The notes beneath the pieces were generated by a model. The model was given only the letters and a program-made list of their open reading frames with translations. It was not told the DNA's origin and did not search any database. The translations under genes were made by a program, and so were the position numbers. Of a stretch of DNA of 60,562 bases, positions 26,148 to 36,276 are shown one piece after another. Each line of letters starts with the position of its first letter. The first letter of the stretch is position 1. Origin of the DNA: Verrucomicrobiota bacterium (GTDB taxonomy: Bacteria; Verrucomicrobiota; Verrucomicrobiia; Limisphaerales; UBA8199); NCBI GenBank assembly GCA_003176045.1, contig PSRM01000269.1:1-60562 (forward strand), given 5' to 3'.

Positions 26148-29100
26148 CTACGGAGCGTGAACCCGGAAGAAGCGCGGGCCGTTGGTCGCGCCGACGGTTA
26201 CTGTCCACTGAGAATTTAAGAGAGACTGCGGCGGAGTCAGGAGACGGGTCCAAACAATCGTCGGGCGCAGGTCGGTGGAGTACTCCAGGTAGGAGCCTGG
26301 TGGATTGGTGGGCCATGAGAAAACGAGGTTGTGCCCGGCTGTGGCGGCTACACTAAGCTGGAGCGCCTGGACAATGGTCTTGATGGCGGCCGAGTTGTTG
26401 GCTTTGGCCGGGTCCACCGTAAGCGAGGTGGTGGAAACTGAGTTGGTGAATGTGCCTGCGGCGGTGGGAGTGAGTTGGATGGTGGCGCTGGACTGGGAGC
26501 CACTGCCGATGCTGCCCAAAGTCAAAACCAGGACGTTGCCAGTGAGCGTGAATGGAGCGGAAGCGGAATCAAATACAAACGAGCCCGGCAGAGTGTCAGT
26601 GAGCGTGGCGGCGGCGGCCGTGGCGGGGCCGGCATTGGACACAGTAATGGAGTAGGTGACCGGACTGGCCGCCCACGCTGGATTAGGCGGAGAAGCTGAC
26701 AAAGCGGCAATAGAAAGGTCGGCTGTCTGGGACACGACCGTCGTGGCCACCGCCGCAAAATCATCGTTCGTGTTGAGGTCGGTTGAGGAGGTGGTGACCG
26801 ACGCCAGGTTGGTGATGGAGCCGATGCTGTTTGCGCGCATGCTCAGAGACAAGGTGGCGAAACCGCCATTGCCCAGTGTTCCAACCGTCCATGTCACCAA
26901 TCCAGAGCCATTGGTGGTTACGGAGCCAGTGGAGGGCAAACTGGAAATGTACGAGCCGGTGGCCGGCAGGTTATCGGTGACCACCACGTTGGTTGCGGAA
27001 GCGGGCCCGTAGTTTGTGACTGCGATGGCGTAAGTTTGGTTGCTCAGGACGACCAATGGCGACGGGACGGCAGCCGACATAGCGATGCCCACATCTGCAT
27101 TGGCAGGAACCGCATTGATACTGGTGAACGTGAGAACCCAGCCGTTAGAGATCGCTCCCGAGTGCGAGGGGGTATCATCCAGCACGAACAACGACCAGTT
27201 GCCGTTCGGATTGGAGCCGTTGAACAGCGAAAGGTTGGTGTAATAGGGCGGCGGCGGCGCCGGAAGTGGGAAAGGCGGCGGGACCACCGCGTACGAGGTC
27301 GGGAGCCAGGTGCCCGAGGTGAGGGCGTTGGAGATGGAGAGCGAATTGGCGGCGGCATCATCAAAGGTGAGGGTCACGTTGTGGACTGCAATGCTGCCTC
27401 CCGCCTTGGCCATCAGATAAGATTGCTGGCCGGAAGGAGAGGACAGCAACACGTCCACATCTCGAGGCCAGGTATGAGTGAAGTTGGTGAGCACGACGCT
27501 CACTTTGCCCACGGACCCAATCAGGCCGTTTACGTTGATAATTGAAGGATACGGAGTGGCGTTGGTATTGTCGTTGATGTTGATCTGGGCGGCGTTAGTG
27601 AAGCCGGTTACGGCCTGACCCAGGACGAACGGAAATACGACCTGATTGATGGCAGCGCCGTCCTGCAGGCGCAGGGTCACGGCGATAGACTGGCCGTTGG
27701 TGCCGCTGGCCGTAAACGTGAACGGTTTATAAACCGATGGGCCGTCCACCGTCAGCAGGCCGTAAGTTTGAGGGCCGCTGGGACTTGTCACGCCATTGGT
27801 AGTTAGAAGCGTCGCGATGAGATTGGCCGTATTGGTGCCTGCGGCGACGTGCAAGGCCAACTGCAGCGTGACAGTCTCGCCCGGATCAATGACACCGTTG
27901 GCGGGGCCGCTTTCGTAGGTCATCAGAGTACCCGCCGGTTGAATGAGACTGCCGTCCGACTCCAGGAAAGTCAGTGTGGCGTCGTGATTCGGCGTAATGA
28001 CCGACGCGCCACTCGGGTTGGACAGATGCAAAAGGACGGTTTTGTCGCCGGTCACAAGGGTGTCGTCCACAGCAAACACCGAGAACACCTTCACAGTATC
28101 GCCCGGATAAAATACGAGCGTGCCGTTGGTGCTGAGGTAATTAACGTTATTGATGCCGGTGCCATCAGCGGTGGCGAAATCAACGGAGTTGGTCTGATTG
28201 GTGTAGCCGGACCGGAAGACCTGGATAATTGCCTGGTTTGGAGATTCGGTATGGACGTATGCAGGCGCGGAGAAGCTGATGGCGGCCACATTGTCAGTAA
28301 TGGTCACCGAAGCGCTGCTGGGCGGGACGAGCTGCGCCGGAGGGCTTGGATTGAAAAGCCCAATATTAAAGGTGCGGTCGCCCTCGACCTGGCCATTGTT
28401 AATGATGGGCACAGTGAACGACTGCAGATCCACGCCGTTGGAGAAGGTCAGGGTGCCGAAGGTGGAGACATAATCCACGCCCGCGATCGCCGTGCCATTG
28501 GTAGTGGCATAGCCGACGGTGACAAACCCGGTGTTGGCGTTGGAGCGGAGGACCGAAATCAGGACGTTGGTCCCGCTCTTGAGCACCGAGAAGGTGGCGT
28601 TGGTAAAGGAAATCCCCGGGTCAGCATCGAGCAAGTCCACCGTCGCCGGATTATTCGCATAAATCTGCGCGCCACCCGTCGCATTGGTGAGATTGAGGTT
28701 GAAGAAGAGGCTTCCGGTGACTCTCGGATCGTACAATAGAGAAACCGGGAAGGTCTTGAGAAACTCGCCCGGATTGAAGGTCAGCAAGCCGTTGACGCTT
28801 TGATAATTGGTGCCGGCCAGAGCGCTGCCGTCGCTGGTGAAATACTGCACGGTGGTCGTGCCATTGGTGCCGAACCGGTTAACGGCCACAATCAGACTGC
28901 CATTGGTTTCACTGGCGATATAAATCGGGCTGGAGAAGGCCACGCCCACGTGGTTGTCCACAATCGTGATGTTGTTCGAGGTGGGCCCGATGATTGACGC
29001 CCCGCCAGTAGGACTGGACAAGGCAACCGCGAAGGTAGTATTTCCCTGGAAATAGGTCTTTTGGATGATGGGCACGGCGATGATCGCGTTAGTCTGGCCG

Positions 29101-32100
29101 TCCGCGAAGGCCACCACACCGTTCGTCTGCACGTAGTTCACTCCTGGTGCCGCAGTGCCGGGGACGGTCGAGTAACTGGCCGTGACTATGCCCGCGTAGC
29201 CGTTGGTGCGCAACACGCTTACGTAAGCGAAACCGTCCCCTTCGTTGACCAGCAGGTTTGTTTGAGCGAAGAGTAATTGGCCATTCAGATTGTCCACCTC
29301 GAGAATCGTGAGAGTCGCCTGGGACGGGCTGAACAGCAGCGCGCCCAGGGCATTGGTAAGTTCGAGACCGACGGTATTAGGGCCATAGACATTGGGCTCG
29401 TGCAGGACAGGAATGGCGACGAAGTTGCTGCCCTGTCCAGGGGCGAATGGGAACGTGATCGGACCCACTGGCAAGTAATCCACGTTGGTCACGGCGGTGC
29501 CGTTGGTGGTGGTCATGAAGTCCACCGAAGCGCTCAGACGCAGGCTGCCGGTGCGCACAATGGGAATAACGGCTGTGCCGCTGGGAGCGTTCTCGGGGGC
29601 CGAGTAGGCTGCGGAAGAGAAGCTTATGCCACTATCGTCGTTAAATATGGTCAGCGTAGCCGTCGGCTGGTTCCCCAGGGCCGGATCAGTCGAGATGGAG
29701 GGGGAATGAATTGGGGATGGATTGGAAAGCGCCAAATTGACAGTCAGGTCGGGAGTGATCGTGAAATCATGAAGCACAGGGACGGCGACGGTCCGAAGGA
29801 TTTCGCCAGGCGGGAAAATCAGATTGGTGGAGACCGCGACATAGTTGGTGCTTGCGTGAGCGGTGCCATCGCTGGTGTTGAATAAAAGGGAGACATTGGC
29901 GCCCAGGTCCGAGCCGCTGGTTCCGCCGAAGCGGCGCACGGTGATCAGGGCGTTGGTAGCCACCTCATCCGCCTCGTAAGTGGCGGAATCGAATTCGAAT
30001 GTGCCTGAGCCAACTTCGGAGCCGCCGAAGATACGGGCCATATACTGCGCCGGCCTGGTGTCATACTGCGTGAAACCGCCGCCCAGCAGAATCTTGCCGT
30101 CCGCAGGTTGGACCAAAGTAGCGGCCACAAAACTATTGGCGCCCAGGCCGAAGTTGATCGTGGGATCAACGGTGCCGTCGTTATTCAGACGGGTAATCCG
30201 GTTGCGTGTAACGCCGCTGCAGGTAGTGAACTGGCCACCCAAAATAATTCGCGTATCGCCTTGCAGCGAAATCGAGCTGACCACGTCATCGGCGCCGACC
30301 CCTGGATGGAACGAAGTATCCAGCGCTCCCCCGGCGGTCAGCCGGGCGACATGATTGAAGCCCGTTCCATTGACGTTTGTGAACGAGCCGCCGATGAGGA
30401 TGCGTCCATCGAGTTGAATAGCGATGGCGCGCACCGAATCATTGGCGCCTGAAGACGGGTGAAAGCCTGCGTCCAGAGTCCCATCCGGGTTGAGGCGGGC
30501 GATGCGGTTGCGTGAGGACCCATTGACCTGCGTGAAATCGCCGCCAATGACGGCCTTGCCATCGGGCTGCACGGCCAGGGCATAAACGGTGCCGTTGACT
30601 GTGGCCGCGTAGCTGAGGTCCACCGAACCGTCATCGTTGAGCCTGGCCAAATTCGCGCCGGAGAGCGTGTTGATGGAAGTGAACTGCCCGCCAACAAGGA
30701 GTTTCCGATCGGTTCCGACGAACGTTTCAGCCAGAGTGAAGACGGTATTATCGGGCCCGGAACCCGGGTTGAAAGAAGTATCCGTCTGCCCGCCCGCAGT
30801 GAGCCGGGCCAGGTAAAAGCGATTGACGCCATTGAAGACCGTAAAGCGTCCGCCCACCAGGATTCGCTGGTCGCTTTGCGCGACAATGGCCAGGACCTGG
30901 TCATTGGCGCCCATGCTGGTGGAGACCGAGGAGAAACCCTGGTCAAGCGAGGCATCCGGGTTGAGGCGGGCCAGGCGATTGCGCGGCACGCCATTGGCCT
31001 CGGTGAAATCACCACCCGCCAGGATTCTGCCGTCGGGCTGAAGGGCCAGGGCATAGATTGGTCCATTGAAGCCGAAGCCGCCATCGGCTGTAGTATCCAG
31101 CGAGCCAGGAGGCTGATTGAACACGTGCTCATCAATGATGTTGAGCTGCGCGACGTTCGGGTTGGTCAGGGCTGTGCTCGGAAACGCGTTGTTAAGCGTC
31201 AGGCTGACAAAGCGCGGGAGCTGCGGATAAGGCTGATCCACGATAGGCACGGTGAACACTTTGGAAAGTTCGCCCGGACCGAAAACCATCGTGCCGTTGG
31301 TCGGGATGAAATCCGTGTTGGGCAGCGCGGTGCCCTGCTGCGCGGCAAATTGGACTGAGATGGTGCCGGCTGCCCCACCGGAGCGAACGACGGGGATGAT
31401 GGCGAATCCACCGTTCTCGTTGACGTCATAGCTGGCGGCGCTGAACGCCAGGGTGCCCAGCGAGTCGGTGTTGGTAATGCTCAATACGGCATTGGAAATG
31501 GAGCCCAGGTAAAGGGCGTTGTTGGTCAGGCCGTTGAGCGATGCGTCTCTGAGGAGGAGGTTGACAGTAAGATTGCTGGTTTCAACGATGTTATCGTCAA
31601 AGACCGCGATGGGGATGATCTTGGGCTGCACGTCACCATTGTTCCAGGTGAGCCGGTTGGTCAGGCCCAGATAATGAATCCCATTGAGGGCTGTGCCATC
31701 CAACGTGGAGAAGGTGACCGCGAGCGTGCCCGCGCCGCAAGTGTGGCGCTCGATGGCAATGTAGGCGAAACCGTCGCTTTCATTGGCGCCAAAGCTGGCG
31801 ACGGAAACCGAAACCAGGCCGCTGTTGGTGCTGAAGCGAATAACGCCGCCGCCCTTGTTGCAGTTGGTGTCCACGATGCTCAGCAGGGCGTTGGTAAGGG
31901 TGCCCAGCACGGCGCCGCCGGTTGGGTTGGTAATCGTCAGGCTTACTACCGCTTCGCCTTCAGCCACGGAATTGTTGCGCGTAACGACCGGGAAGGAGAG
32001 GTTGGTGATACTCTCGCCAAAGACCAGCGAGTTGGTCACACCGAAGAATTGCGAGATATTGGTGGCTGTGGAGCCGGGGCCACCGGCAGTGTACGTGACT

Positions 32101-35100
32101 GTGACCTGGCCGGCGCTGCCATCGCGGCGGATGATTGGGATCATGGCCGTAGCGCCCTCAGCCACGAAATACGTGGGAGCACTGAAGTTGAAGACGCCGT
32201 GGTTCCGGTGCGAATCCACGATTTCGAACTGCGACACCGAATTGCCCAGCGCCACGCCAAGCGGAATTCTCTGGCCGCCGAGCAGAAATTGATCGTTATC
32301 GCCCGGGTTGCTGAGCTGAAAATTGAGGTATTTATCTCCCAGGTTTGTGCTCTGGAGGATTGTGACGGAGCATTTGTTGAGCGGGTCGCCTATCCAGTGA
32401 CCGAGCCAAACGGTGCCCTGGAAGCCGGGGTTCTGAGGCCAGCCCTGGTTGGGGCCGTCAGTGCCGTCCTTCAGTTGCCAGGTGCTCGGGTAACTCGATT
32501 GCCAGGTCGGCTGCGCGTTCCAGAACCCGACACCGACACCCGGAGTCAGAGTGAAATCCTGCCCCTCGATTGCTGATCCAGGGCCAGCGGGCAGAGTCAC
32601 CGGACTAATGGTAACGGACGCCGGCCCGAGCAGGTTGTTGGTGCCGAACGCGAACCCGTTGGTGCGGATCATCTGAATGAAATGGGTCTGATCATAATCG
32701 TTGGCCGAATCGGTCGGCAGTGTCAGTGCAATCGTGCCGGGGCCCGGCGTGGCGCCGCCGATGATGCGCGCAATGTTCTGCCGTTTGCGGATATCATCGC
32801 GCGTGAAGCCACCGCCGACCTCCAGGAACTGGCCGCCAATGATAATATTGCCGCCGGGTTCACGGTCGTTCGCCAGGATGACCGCTTGCTCCTGCACGGT
32901 GGGATCGGACGGCTGGAAATAAGGAGTGGGTAGGCCGGCGAATTGGTTGTAGGCGGTATCCATGAACGAGGTGTCCACCGTGCCATCGCCGTAAAGCCGG
33001 CCGATGCCTGCGCGCCGGGTCTGGTTCACGTTGCGGAAGGCGCCGGTAATGACAATCGTTCCATCCTGATTGACAACGATGCCATAAACCGCAGCATCAG
33101 GTCCATCGCCAGGGTTGAAGTTGAAATCAAGTGACCCGTCGGTATTGAGCCGGGCGAAATTATTGCGGGCAACGCCGTACATGGCGCTGAAGCTGCCACC
33201 CACGAGGAGACTCGATCCCTGCAACGCTACGGAGTAAACGACAGGATTATCGCCGCCCGCCGCGCTGCGCGGGTTGAAGCTGGGATCGAATGTGCCATCG
33301 GCATTGAGCCTGGCGATGCAACTGCGGTTGGTGGTGTCCACAGTCGAGAATTGGCCGCCGATCACGATCTTTCCGTCGCCCTGGATGGCGAAATCGTAAA
33401 TCGGGCCGTTGGGACCAATGCCAGGATTAAAGGAAGCATCCAGTGACCCATCGGGATTGATGCGGGCGATGCGATTGCGATTGGTGGTATTGAAGGAAGT
33501 GAACTCACCCGCGATGACGATCTTGCCATCCGACTGGAGCCTGACTTTCCAAACCGTGCCGTTGGCCCCCAGACCCGGGTTGAACGACGTATCGAGCCCG
33601 CCGCTGCTGGTGAGCCGGGCCAGTTTGTTGCGCACGATGCGATTGATCGAGTTGAACGCGCCGCCAACGATAATGTTATTGGTCGGATCCAGCGCAATGG
33701 AGCTGATGAACTGATCCGCGCCGTCGCCCGGGTTGAAACTGTGGTCGCGCTGGCCGTTGGTTAGCATCCGGCAGATACGGTTGATGGGGAACGCATTGAA
33801 CGCGGTGAAGTCACCGGCGAAGACAGTGCTGCCATCCGGCTGCACCTTGACATCATAAACAGTGCTGTTGGCGCCGGGATGCGGGTTGTAAGGCGGATCG
33901 GTGCCCGGATCATTATCCACGTTATGGGTGCGGTCGAGCGCGCCGGCTGGTTCCACGGGCGAGCCCAGCGTGTTGTCCACGTTGTTGAAAAGAATGGTCA
34001 ACGCACAGGTGCGCACGAAACCGATGAACGGATTTACGTCAACCTGTCCCTGAGGCGGCGTAGCGGGGGGGACAAAGATTTCAACCATCAAGTCCTTGTT
34101 AAAATCCACCGTGTGCCAGTCGTTAATTGGAAAGTCGATGAATTGAATGTTGTTGAAGGGCGGGAAGTTTATCGTGCCTTCCACCTGGCCGTTGCCGTCC
34201 ACACCGAAGTCCGGCGGTGAGCCGTAAAGGCCGTTATTGTTGTTGGCCAACAAACCCTGGCCCGCGAAGGGGGACGGCGGAACGGCGTAATCCGAGCCCG
34301 CCTGAAGGCCGACGCACGGATTGAGGCGGTCGGGTCCGTCGCCATTGCCGAAAATGTCGCGGAAGAAGTGGTTGAAGTTGTTGAGAGGGTAAAGATAGGA
34401 GATACGATAACCCACACTGACTGCCTGGGAGGCGTTGGCGCCAAAGCGAAGGACGGCGACGTGGGCGAAGATCTGGCCGTTGACGATCTTGTTACAGCGC
34501 AAAGTGGAGCGTTCGAGGTTGATGATGTTAGTCAACCCAAACCTGCCTCGGAACCACCAATTCGGGTCGTGAGGATCATCCGGCGGCACGTAACGGCATT
34601 GCGAACAATTCCAAAACCCTCCCTGGGTCGAATCAACGAATGCAGGCGGGTTAGCCAGGTAGGTCATGGCGGTGTCATCGAGGACATTGAGCAGGGTATT
34701 GGTAAAACCGTCGGACCTGGGCGGGATGATGTCCTGCGACTCGATCGGGTCCAGGTACGGATTCGGGGTTTGACCGGAAGGATCGCTAACCAGGGCGAGT
34801 TGCGGAATCACGGCTATGACAGCGTGGTTGACGATCAGATTTGTGGCGCTGCGCGCCTGCCCCGAAGGCAGCACAGTGACCGGGATATCCGCAGCCATTT
34901 GATAATTACTAAATATGAGTGTGCCCTGAACGGGGACGTAATCCACGAACGGAGTGGCGCTGCCAACAATGTTCGTAATGACATAATTGGTACACGAGAA
35001 AGAGCCAATGTTACCGTTGGTATCCGGCGGCAGATTGGTGAAACCCAGCCCAAAACAAGGGACGGTAAAAGCTGGAATGTTCGTGGCCATGTCATTGGTG

Positions 35101-36041
35101 AACAAAATCGTTGGCGTTTGGACAAAGGGCGGGACGTTGGTGATGAAGATATTTGTGAAATTGACGATGGGCGGCAGGTAAGTGAATTCGCCGTATTCAC
35201 AAGTCTGGTATTTATAGGTGTAAACGATGTTCGTATTGAAATAGTTGGACATGACGACGTTGCCGGCATTGGTAAACGGCCCGACGGCATGCATGCCCAG
35301 GATGCTTACGTTGATGAAGTTGGTATAGAGCGTGTTGGTGACCATATAGTCCACCAGCACTTTGCCGGTCGAACCATTGGTGCGAGTGATTGTGAGGCGG
35401 GCGCCCAGGTAGGTGGCAGGGTTCATGAAACCGTTGCGCGCGCCGAAGGATTCGAACTCACTGCAAAGATAGAGACCGGAAGTGAAATTGAAGTCCCCGG
35501 CCCCGCCAGACGGGTGCCAGTTCAGCACGATGTCTCCCGTGCTGCCCGCCGGATCAAACTCAGGGTCGAATCCGTCCACCGCGATGTAGTAAACCGTGCC
35601 CTGGATGGCGTTGAAAATCACTCGCGAGTTCGCGTCGATCGGGTAGTTGATATCGTCATTCTCGCTCATGGGAACCAGGGCACCCACCGAAGTTCCAGTG
35701 TACACGCCCAGCATCGTATCAAAATCGCTCCCCTCGGTATCGAATGAGTAAGGGCCGGTTTGGGGGCAGATCCATTTCCACCAGACCGAGGCGCCGCCGG
35801 GCGGAGTTTGGCAATTGTCAGGGTAAATCGTTTGCCACAGGCACTCGCCCGTCTCCGTGGTCGCGCCGACGTTGTTCCCGGTCGTGGTGCCGCGTGTGCC
35901 GGTGATGGCTATGGCGCCGGCGAAGTCGTCGTTGGCCGGCGTCTGGGCGCGCGCAGACTGGACAAGCATCAGGGAGGCAAAGGCAAGGGGAACTACAAAT
36001 TGCAAATTGCAAATTGCAAACTTCAATTTTCGAATCCGCAT
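26148..36041 (-). CDS. Giant secreted protein: delta-60 propellers, Calx-beta repeats, P-domain, DUF11
   Basis: 3297 aa. The signal peptide (FVVPLAFASLMLVQSARAQ) follows repeat-encoded KLKFAICNLQ. Residues 33-180 look like a PPC-type beta domain (ANDDFAGAIAITG, SVWWKWICPQTGPYSFDTEG). Two blocks of delta-60 (DUF5122) propeller repeats, near 720-1090 and 1650-2000, are easily seen (VQPDGKAVIGGDFTQVNG, RIARLNPDGTLDAGFHP). Calx-beta domains occupy about 1100-1640 and 2010-2690 (VSVASFGANESDGFAYIAI, SYSTVPGTAAPGVNYV). One P-domain lies near 2800-2967, then DUF11 repeats, then the about 70-residue end module (LVFSWPTNPPGSYLEYS ... RFFRVHAP). Calx-beta domains bind calcium in other proteins. I infer a very long calcium-stabilised surface fibre or adhesin. 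It is 235 bp after the 1382-aa gene on the same strand. Confidence 0.86.
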   Translation of the reverse strand: MRIRKLKFAICNLQFVVPLAFASLMLVQSARAQTPANDDFAGAIAITGTRGTTTGNNVGATTETGECLWQTIYPDNCQTPPGGASVWWKWICPQTGPYSFDTEGSDFDTMLGVYTGTSVGALVPMSENDDINYPIDANSRVIFNAIQGTVYYIAVDGFDPEFDPAGSTGDIVLNWHPSGGAGDFNFTSGLYLCSEFESFGARNGFMNPATYLGARLTITRTNGSTGKVLVDYMVTNTLYTNFINVSILGMHAVGPFTNAGNVVMSNYFNTNIVYTYKYQTCEYGEFTYLPPIVNFTNIFITNVPPFVQTPTILFTNDMATNIPAFTVPCFGLGFTNLPPDTNGNIGSFSCTNYVITNIVGSATPFVDYVPVQGTLIFSNYQMAADIPVTVLPSGQARSATNLIVNHAVIAVIPQLALVSDPSGQTPNPYLDPIESQDIIPPRSDGFTNTLLNVLDDTAMTYLANPPAFVDSTQGGFWNCSQCRYVPPDDPHDPNWWFRGRFGLTNIINLERSTLRCNKIVNGQIFAHVAVLRFGANASQAVSVGYRISYLYPLNNFNHFFRDIFGNGDGPDRLNPCVGLQAGSDYAVPPSPFAGQGLLANNNNGLYGSPPDFGVDGNGQVEGTINFPPFNNIQFIDFPINDWHTVDFNKDLMVEIFVPPATPPQGQVDVNPFIGFVRTCALTILFNNVDNTLGSPVEPAGALDRTHNVDNDPGTDPPYNPHPGANSTVYDVKVQPDGSTVFAGDFTAFNAFPINRICRMLTNGQRDHSFNPGDGADQFISSIALDPTNNIIVGGAFNSINRIVRNKLARLTSSGGLDTSFNPGLGANGTVWKVRLQSDGKIVIAGEFTSFNTTNRNRIARINPDGSLDASFNPGIGPNGPIYDFAIQGDGKIVIGGQFSTVDTTNRSCIARLNADGTFDPSFNPRSAAGGDNPVVYSVALQGSSLLVGGSFSAMYGVARNNFARLNTDGSLDFNFNPGDGPDAAVYGIVVNQDGTIVITGAFRNVNQTRRAGIGRLYGDGTVDTSFMDTAYNQFAGLPTPYFQPSDPTVQEQAVILANDREPGGNIIIGGQFLEVGGGFTRDDIRKRQNIARIIGGATPGPGTIALTLPTDSANDYDQTHFIQMIRTNGFAFGTNNLLGPASVTISPVTLPAGPGSAIEGQDFTLTPGVGVGFWNAQPTWQSSYPSTWQLKDGTDGPNQGWPQNPGFQGTVWLGHWIGDPLNKCSVTILQSTNLGDKYLNFQLSNPGDNDQFLLGGQRIPLGVALGNSVSQFEIVDSHRNHGVFNFSAPTYFVAEGATAMIPIIRRDGSAGQVTVTYTAGGPGSTATNISQFFGVTNSLVFGESITNLSFPVVTRNNSVAEGEAVVSLTITNPTGGAVLGTLTNALLSIVDTNCNKGGGVIRFSTNSGLVSVSVASFGANESDGFAYIAIERHTCGAGTLAVTFSTLDGTALNGIHYLGLTNRLTWNNGDVQPKIIPIAVFDDNIVETSNLTVNLLLRDASLNGLTNNALYLGSISNAVLSITNTDSLGTLAFSAASYDVNENGGFAIIPVVRSGGAAGTISVQFAAQQGTALPNTDFIPTNGTMVFGPGELSKVFTVPIVDQPYPQLPRFVSLTLNNAFPSTALTNPNVAQLNIIDEHVFNQPPGSLDTTADGGFGFNGPIYALALQPDGRILAGGDFTEANGVPRNRLARLNPDASLDQGFSSVSTSMGANDQVLAIVAQSDQRILVGGRFTVFNGVNRFYLARLTAGGQTDTSFNPGSGPDNTVFTLAETFVGTDRKLLVGGQFTSINTLSGANLARLNDDGSVDLSYAATVNGTVYALAVQPDGKAVIGGDFTQVNGSSRNRIARLNPDGTLDAGFHPSSGANDSVRAIAIQLDGRILIGGSFTNVNGTGFNHVARLTAGGALDTSFHPGVGADDVVSSISLQGDTRIILGGQFTTCSGVTRNRITRLNNDGTVDPTINFGLGANSFVAATLVQPADGKILLGGGFTQYDTRPAQYMARIFGGSEVGSGTFEFDSATYEADEVATNALITVRRFGGTSGSDLGANVSLLFNTSDGTAHASTNYVAVSTNLIFPPGEILRTVAVPVLHDFTITPDLTVNLALSNPSPIHSPSISTDPALGNQPTATLTIFNDDSGISFSSAAYSAPENAPSGTAVIPIVRTGSLRLSASVDFMTTTNGTAVTNVDYLPVGPITFPFAPGQGSNFVAIPVLHEPNVYGPNTVGLELTNALGALLFSPSQATLTILEVDNLNGQLLFAQTNLLVNEGDGFAYVSVLRTNGYAGIVTASYSTVPGTAAPGVNYVQTNGVVAFADGQTNAIIAVPIIQKTYFQGNTTFAVALSSPTGGASIIGPTSNNITIVDNHVGVAFSSPIYIASETNGSLIVAVNRFGTNGTTTVQYFTSDGSALAGTNYQSVNGLLTFNPGEFLKTFPVSLLYDPRVTGSLFFNLNLTNATGGAQIYANNPATVDLLDADPGISFTNATFSVLKSGTNVLISVLRSNANTGFVTVGYATTNGTAIAGVDYVSTFGTLTFSNGVDLQSFTVPIINNGQVEGDRTFNIGLFNPSPPAQLVPPSSASVTITDNVAAISFSAPAYVHTESPNQAIIQVFRSGYTNQTNSVDFATADGTGINNVNYLSTNGTLVFYPGDTVKVFSVFAVDDTLVTGDKTVLLHLSNPSGASVITPNHDATLTFLESDGSLIQPAGTLMTYESGPANGVIDPGETVTLQLALHVAAGTNTANLIATLLTTNGVTSPSGPQTYGLLTVDGPSVYKPFTFTASGTNGQSIAVTLRLQDGAAINQVVFPFVLGQAVTGFTNAAQININDNTNATPYPSIINVNGLIGSVGKVSVVLTNFTHTWPRDVDVLLSSPSGQQSYLMAKAGGSIAVHNVTLTFDDAAANSLSISNALTSGTWLPTSYAVVPPPFPLPAPPPPYYTNLSLFNGSNPNGNWSLFVLDDTPSHSGAISNGWVLTFTSINAVPANADVGIAMSAAVPSPLVVLSNQTYAIAVTNYGPASATNVVVTDNLPATGSYISSLPSTGSVTTNGSGLVTWTVGTLGNGGFATLSLSMRANSIGSITNLASVTTSSTDLNTNDDFAAVATTVVSQTADLSIAALSASPPNPAWAASPVTYSITVSNAGPATAAAATLTDTLPGSFVFDSASAPFTLTGNVLVLTLGSIGSGSQSSATIQLTPTAAGTFTNSVSTTSLTVDPAKANNSAAIKTIVQALQLSVAATAGHNLVFSWPTNPPGSYLEYSTDLRPTIVWTRLLTPPQSLLNSQWTVTVGATNGPRFFRVHAP
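35995..36030. repeat. 7-bp CAATTTG array encoding part of a signal peptide
   Basis: Three to four units of CAATTTG (coding strand) encode about residues 5-15 of the 3297-aa protein, directly before the hydrophobic core. Confidence 0.85.
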
Positions 36042-36276
36042 AAAAAACTTACGTCAATCAAACTGCATCAGAACAAAACTCGCCGTTCGCCGGATTTATC
36101 CGGCGCTCGGCACTCAAATCCCAGCCGCATCTCATGTGGGGCAGGCTTTCCAGCCTGCCGGTAGCGGCGCTTTCCAGCGCCGCGACCTGTTAGCCATGTT
36201 CGGAGGGCTGAAAAGCCCCCCGAACCGGCAGGCTGGAAAGCCTGCCCTACGGAACGGAGGCGACCGGCGCGCCCCA
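36042..36276. repeat. Gap with 22-bp inverted repeat and hairpin
   Basis: Arms 36140-36161 and 36225-36246 match perfectly and each is self-complementary (GGCAGGCTTTCCAGCCTGCC). A second hairpin (GCCGGATTTATCCGGC) lies at about 36086-36101. No gene seen. This is the first real break in the operon. Confidence 0.85.

Noticed and set aside
34368..35747. Plus-strand open frame of 459 codons
   Set aside because: Mirror of the 3297-aa gene; composition is rich in V, G, R, D and H without secondary-structure pattern.
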